Source: an uncultured Alphaproteobacteria bacterium
Lineage (GTDB): Bacteria > Pseudomonadota > Alphaproteobacteria > Rs-D84
Direction of reading: 5' to 3'
DNA length: 6,750 bases
Assembly (NCBI GenBank): GCA_946611025.1
Contig: CAMOCR010000040.1
Span: 1 to 6,750 of the forward strand
Shown: positions 6,079-6,750 of the stretch, piece by piece
Position numbering within the stretch: position 1 is the first letter of the stretch
Layout of the letters: every line of letters begins with the position of its first letter
Program-made: the position numbers and the translations under genes
Notes under the pieces: generated by a model
The model's input: the letters and a program-made list of their open reading frames with translations, nothing else
Databases searched by the model: none
What the model was told of the DNA's origin: nothing

Positions 6079-6750
6079 TAAACTTTATCACACGTTATTT
6101 TTCGTCCATTTGGTCACTGATTTCGTGGCCTTTTCGCGCCATTTGGCGCGTAATTGCGCGTATTTTCCCATCGCGCGAATTCACGGTTATGGACACACCA
6201 AACGGCAATGTTTACACATACCAGCAAAGCAGTTTTTGGCGTTTCACAAAATTCGTTGGTAAAATCGGTCTGTTTATTTGGGCAACATGGTCAACATATG
6301 TCTTTATTTATCATCGTCCCATGCTGCAAAAGCGCACCGCCCAATTGGAAGAAATGCGTGCCACGCATGATCGCCACATGGCAGATTTGCAGACATACTT
6401 GAATAAATTCAACGAATTGACGCGCAATTTGAATGTGACCGATGATAAAATATTGCATGCTGATAAATTGACCGATAAACAGAAAGAAGAATTATTAAAC
6501 AACCGCCTGAAAACATGGGGTGAACTGGATTTCTTGCGAACCCGCCTGACCGAAATGTTCACCGATGCCGAATATGCCCCTGAATATACAAAAATGGCGG
6601 AATTGTCGGCAGAATATGAAATCACACGTGCTGAAAATGATGCATTACGCAAACAAAGCGACCAAATCGCCGAAAATGTCCAAGCCATTGCCGAAGCAGA
6701 TGCGAAAATTGTCGATACTGTATCAAAAATGACCAAAGATAATGTCGAAG
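6075..6750 (+). CDS. Membrane-anchored coiled-coil envelope protein, probable N-terminus of an M23-type peptidase, 3' end outside window
   Basis: This frame opens at ATG 6075 and stays open to the last base (225 residues visible). Residues 1-32 are rich in Trp, Phe, Ile and Arg and look like an amphipathic membrane-associated stretch. A short polar segment follows (FPSREFTVMDTPNGNVYTYQ, 31-50), then one likely transmembrane helix (about 58-80). From about 82 the protein is strongly charged, with Glu/Lys/Leu heptad-like patterns (82-125 and roughly 175-220) expected to form coiled coils, probably in the periplasm. The order FPxR-type strand, single membrane helix, long coiled coil resembles the N-terminal half of alphaproteobacterial M23 peptidoglycan metallopeptidases; the catalytic domain would lie past the window, so this remains inference. 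The start overlaps the methyltransferase stop by 4 bp (ATGA) and a GGGTGGG stretch (6067-6073) just upstream can serve as ribosome binding site. Other single-pass coiled-coil proteins are possible. Confidence 0.85.
   Translation, partial: MINFITRYFSSIWSLISWPFRAIWRVIARIFPSREFTVMDTPNGNVYTYQQSSFWRFTKFVGKIGLFIWATWSTYVFIYHRPMLQKRTAQLEEMRATHDRHMADLQTYLNKFNELTRNLNVTDDKILHADKLTDKQKEELLNNRLKTWGELDFLRTRLTEMFTDAEYAPEYTKMAELSAEYEITRAENDALRKQSDQIAENVQAIAEADAKIVDTVSKMTKDNVE

Noticed and set aside
6311..6736. 141-codon minus-strand open frame at the right edge
   Set aside because: It lies opposite the open coiled-coil frame, which has a coupled start, a membrane helix and a coherent composition; the antisense product is Ser/Val-rich without features.
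1..6750. tRNA, rRNA, CRISPR array, insertion sequence or attachment site
   Set aside because: No cloverleaf-like sequence, spaced direct repeats, transposase motif or terminal inverted repeats were seen; genes fill nearly the whole window.

Overview
The window looks like chromosomal DNA of a Gram-negative bacterium: it carries two adjacent lipid A biosynthesis genes. The style of the proteins (a COG4123/TrmN6-type methyltransferase and a coiled-coil membrane protein resembling the N-terminus of alphaproteobacterial M23 peptidases) and the moderate-to-low GC point to an alphaproteobacterium, possibly a host-associated one. The taxonomy is inference; no rRNA or tRNA is present to fix it.

Layout. 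(a) Positions 1-2352, plus strand: the 3' part of a large cysteine-rich protein of unknown function whose start lies before the window. (b) Positions 2363-5350, minus strand: three co-directional genes, read from right to left: an unrecognised multi-pass membrane protein, lpxA, and lpxB. lpxA and lpxB overlap by 11 bp. An 83-bp gap before lpxA is almost filled by a 57-bp imperfect palindrome that contains the lpxA Shine-Dalgarno sequence. lpxB converges on the cysteine-rich gene with 10 bp between the stops. (c) Positions 5389-6750, plus strand: a divergent pair, a small SAM-dependent methyltransferase (TrmN6/YfiC family) and, overlapping it by 4 bp (ATGA), a membrane-anchored coiled-coil protein that runs off the right edge and is probably the N-terminal part of an M23-type peptidoglycan peptidase or similar envelope protein. 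The 38-bp divergent gap holds back-to-back promoter-like sequences.

How the parts fit: LpxA and LpxB catalyse the first and the disaccharide-forming steps of lipid A synthesis; the membrane protein upstream and the coiled-coil protein to the right are also envelope proteins by sequence, and the cysteine-rich protein looks like an exported, disulfide-bonded one. The window therefore reads mostly as cell-envelope functions plus one RNA-modification-type enzyme. No mobile element, CRISPR array, tRNA or rRNA was seen. The least-explained items are the recurrent C-x6-C cysteine protein, the structured lpxA leader, and the Leu that replaces a usually conserved His in LpxA.
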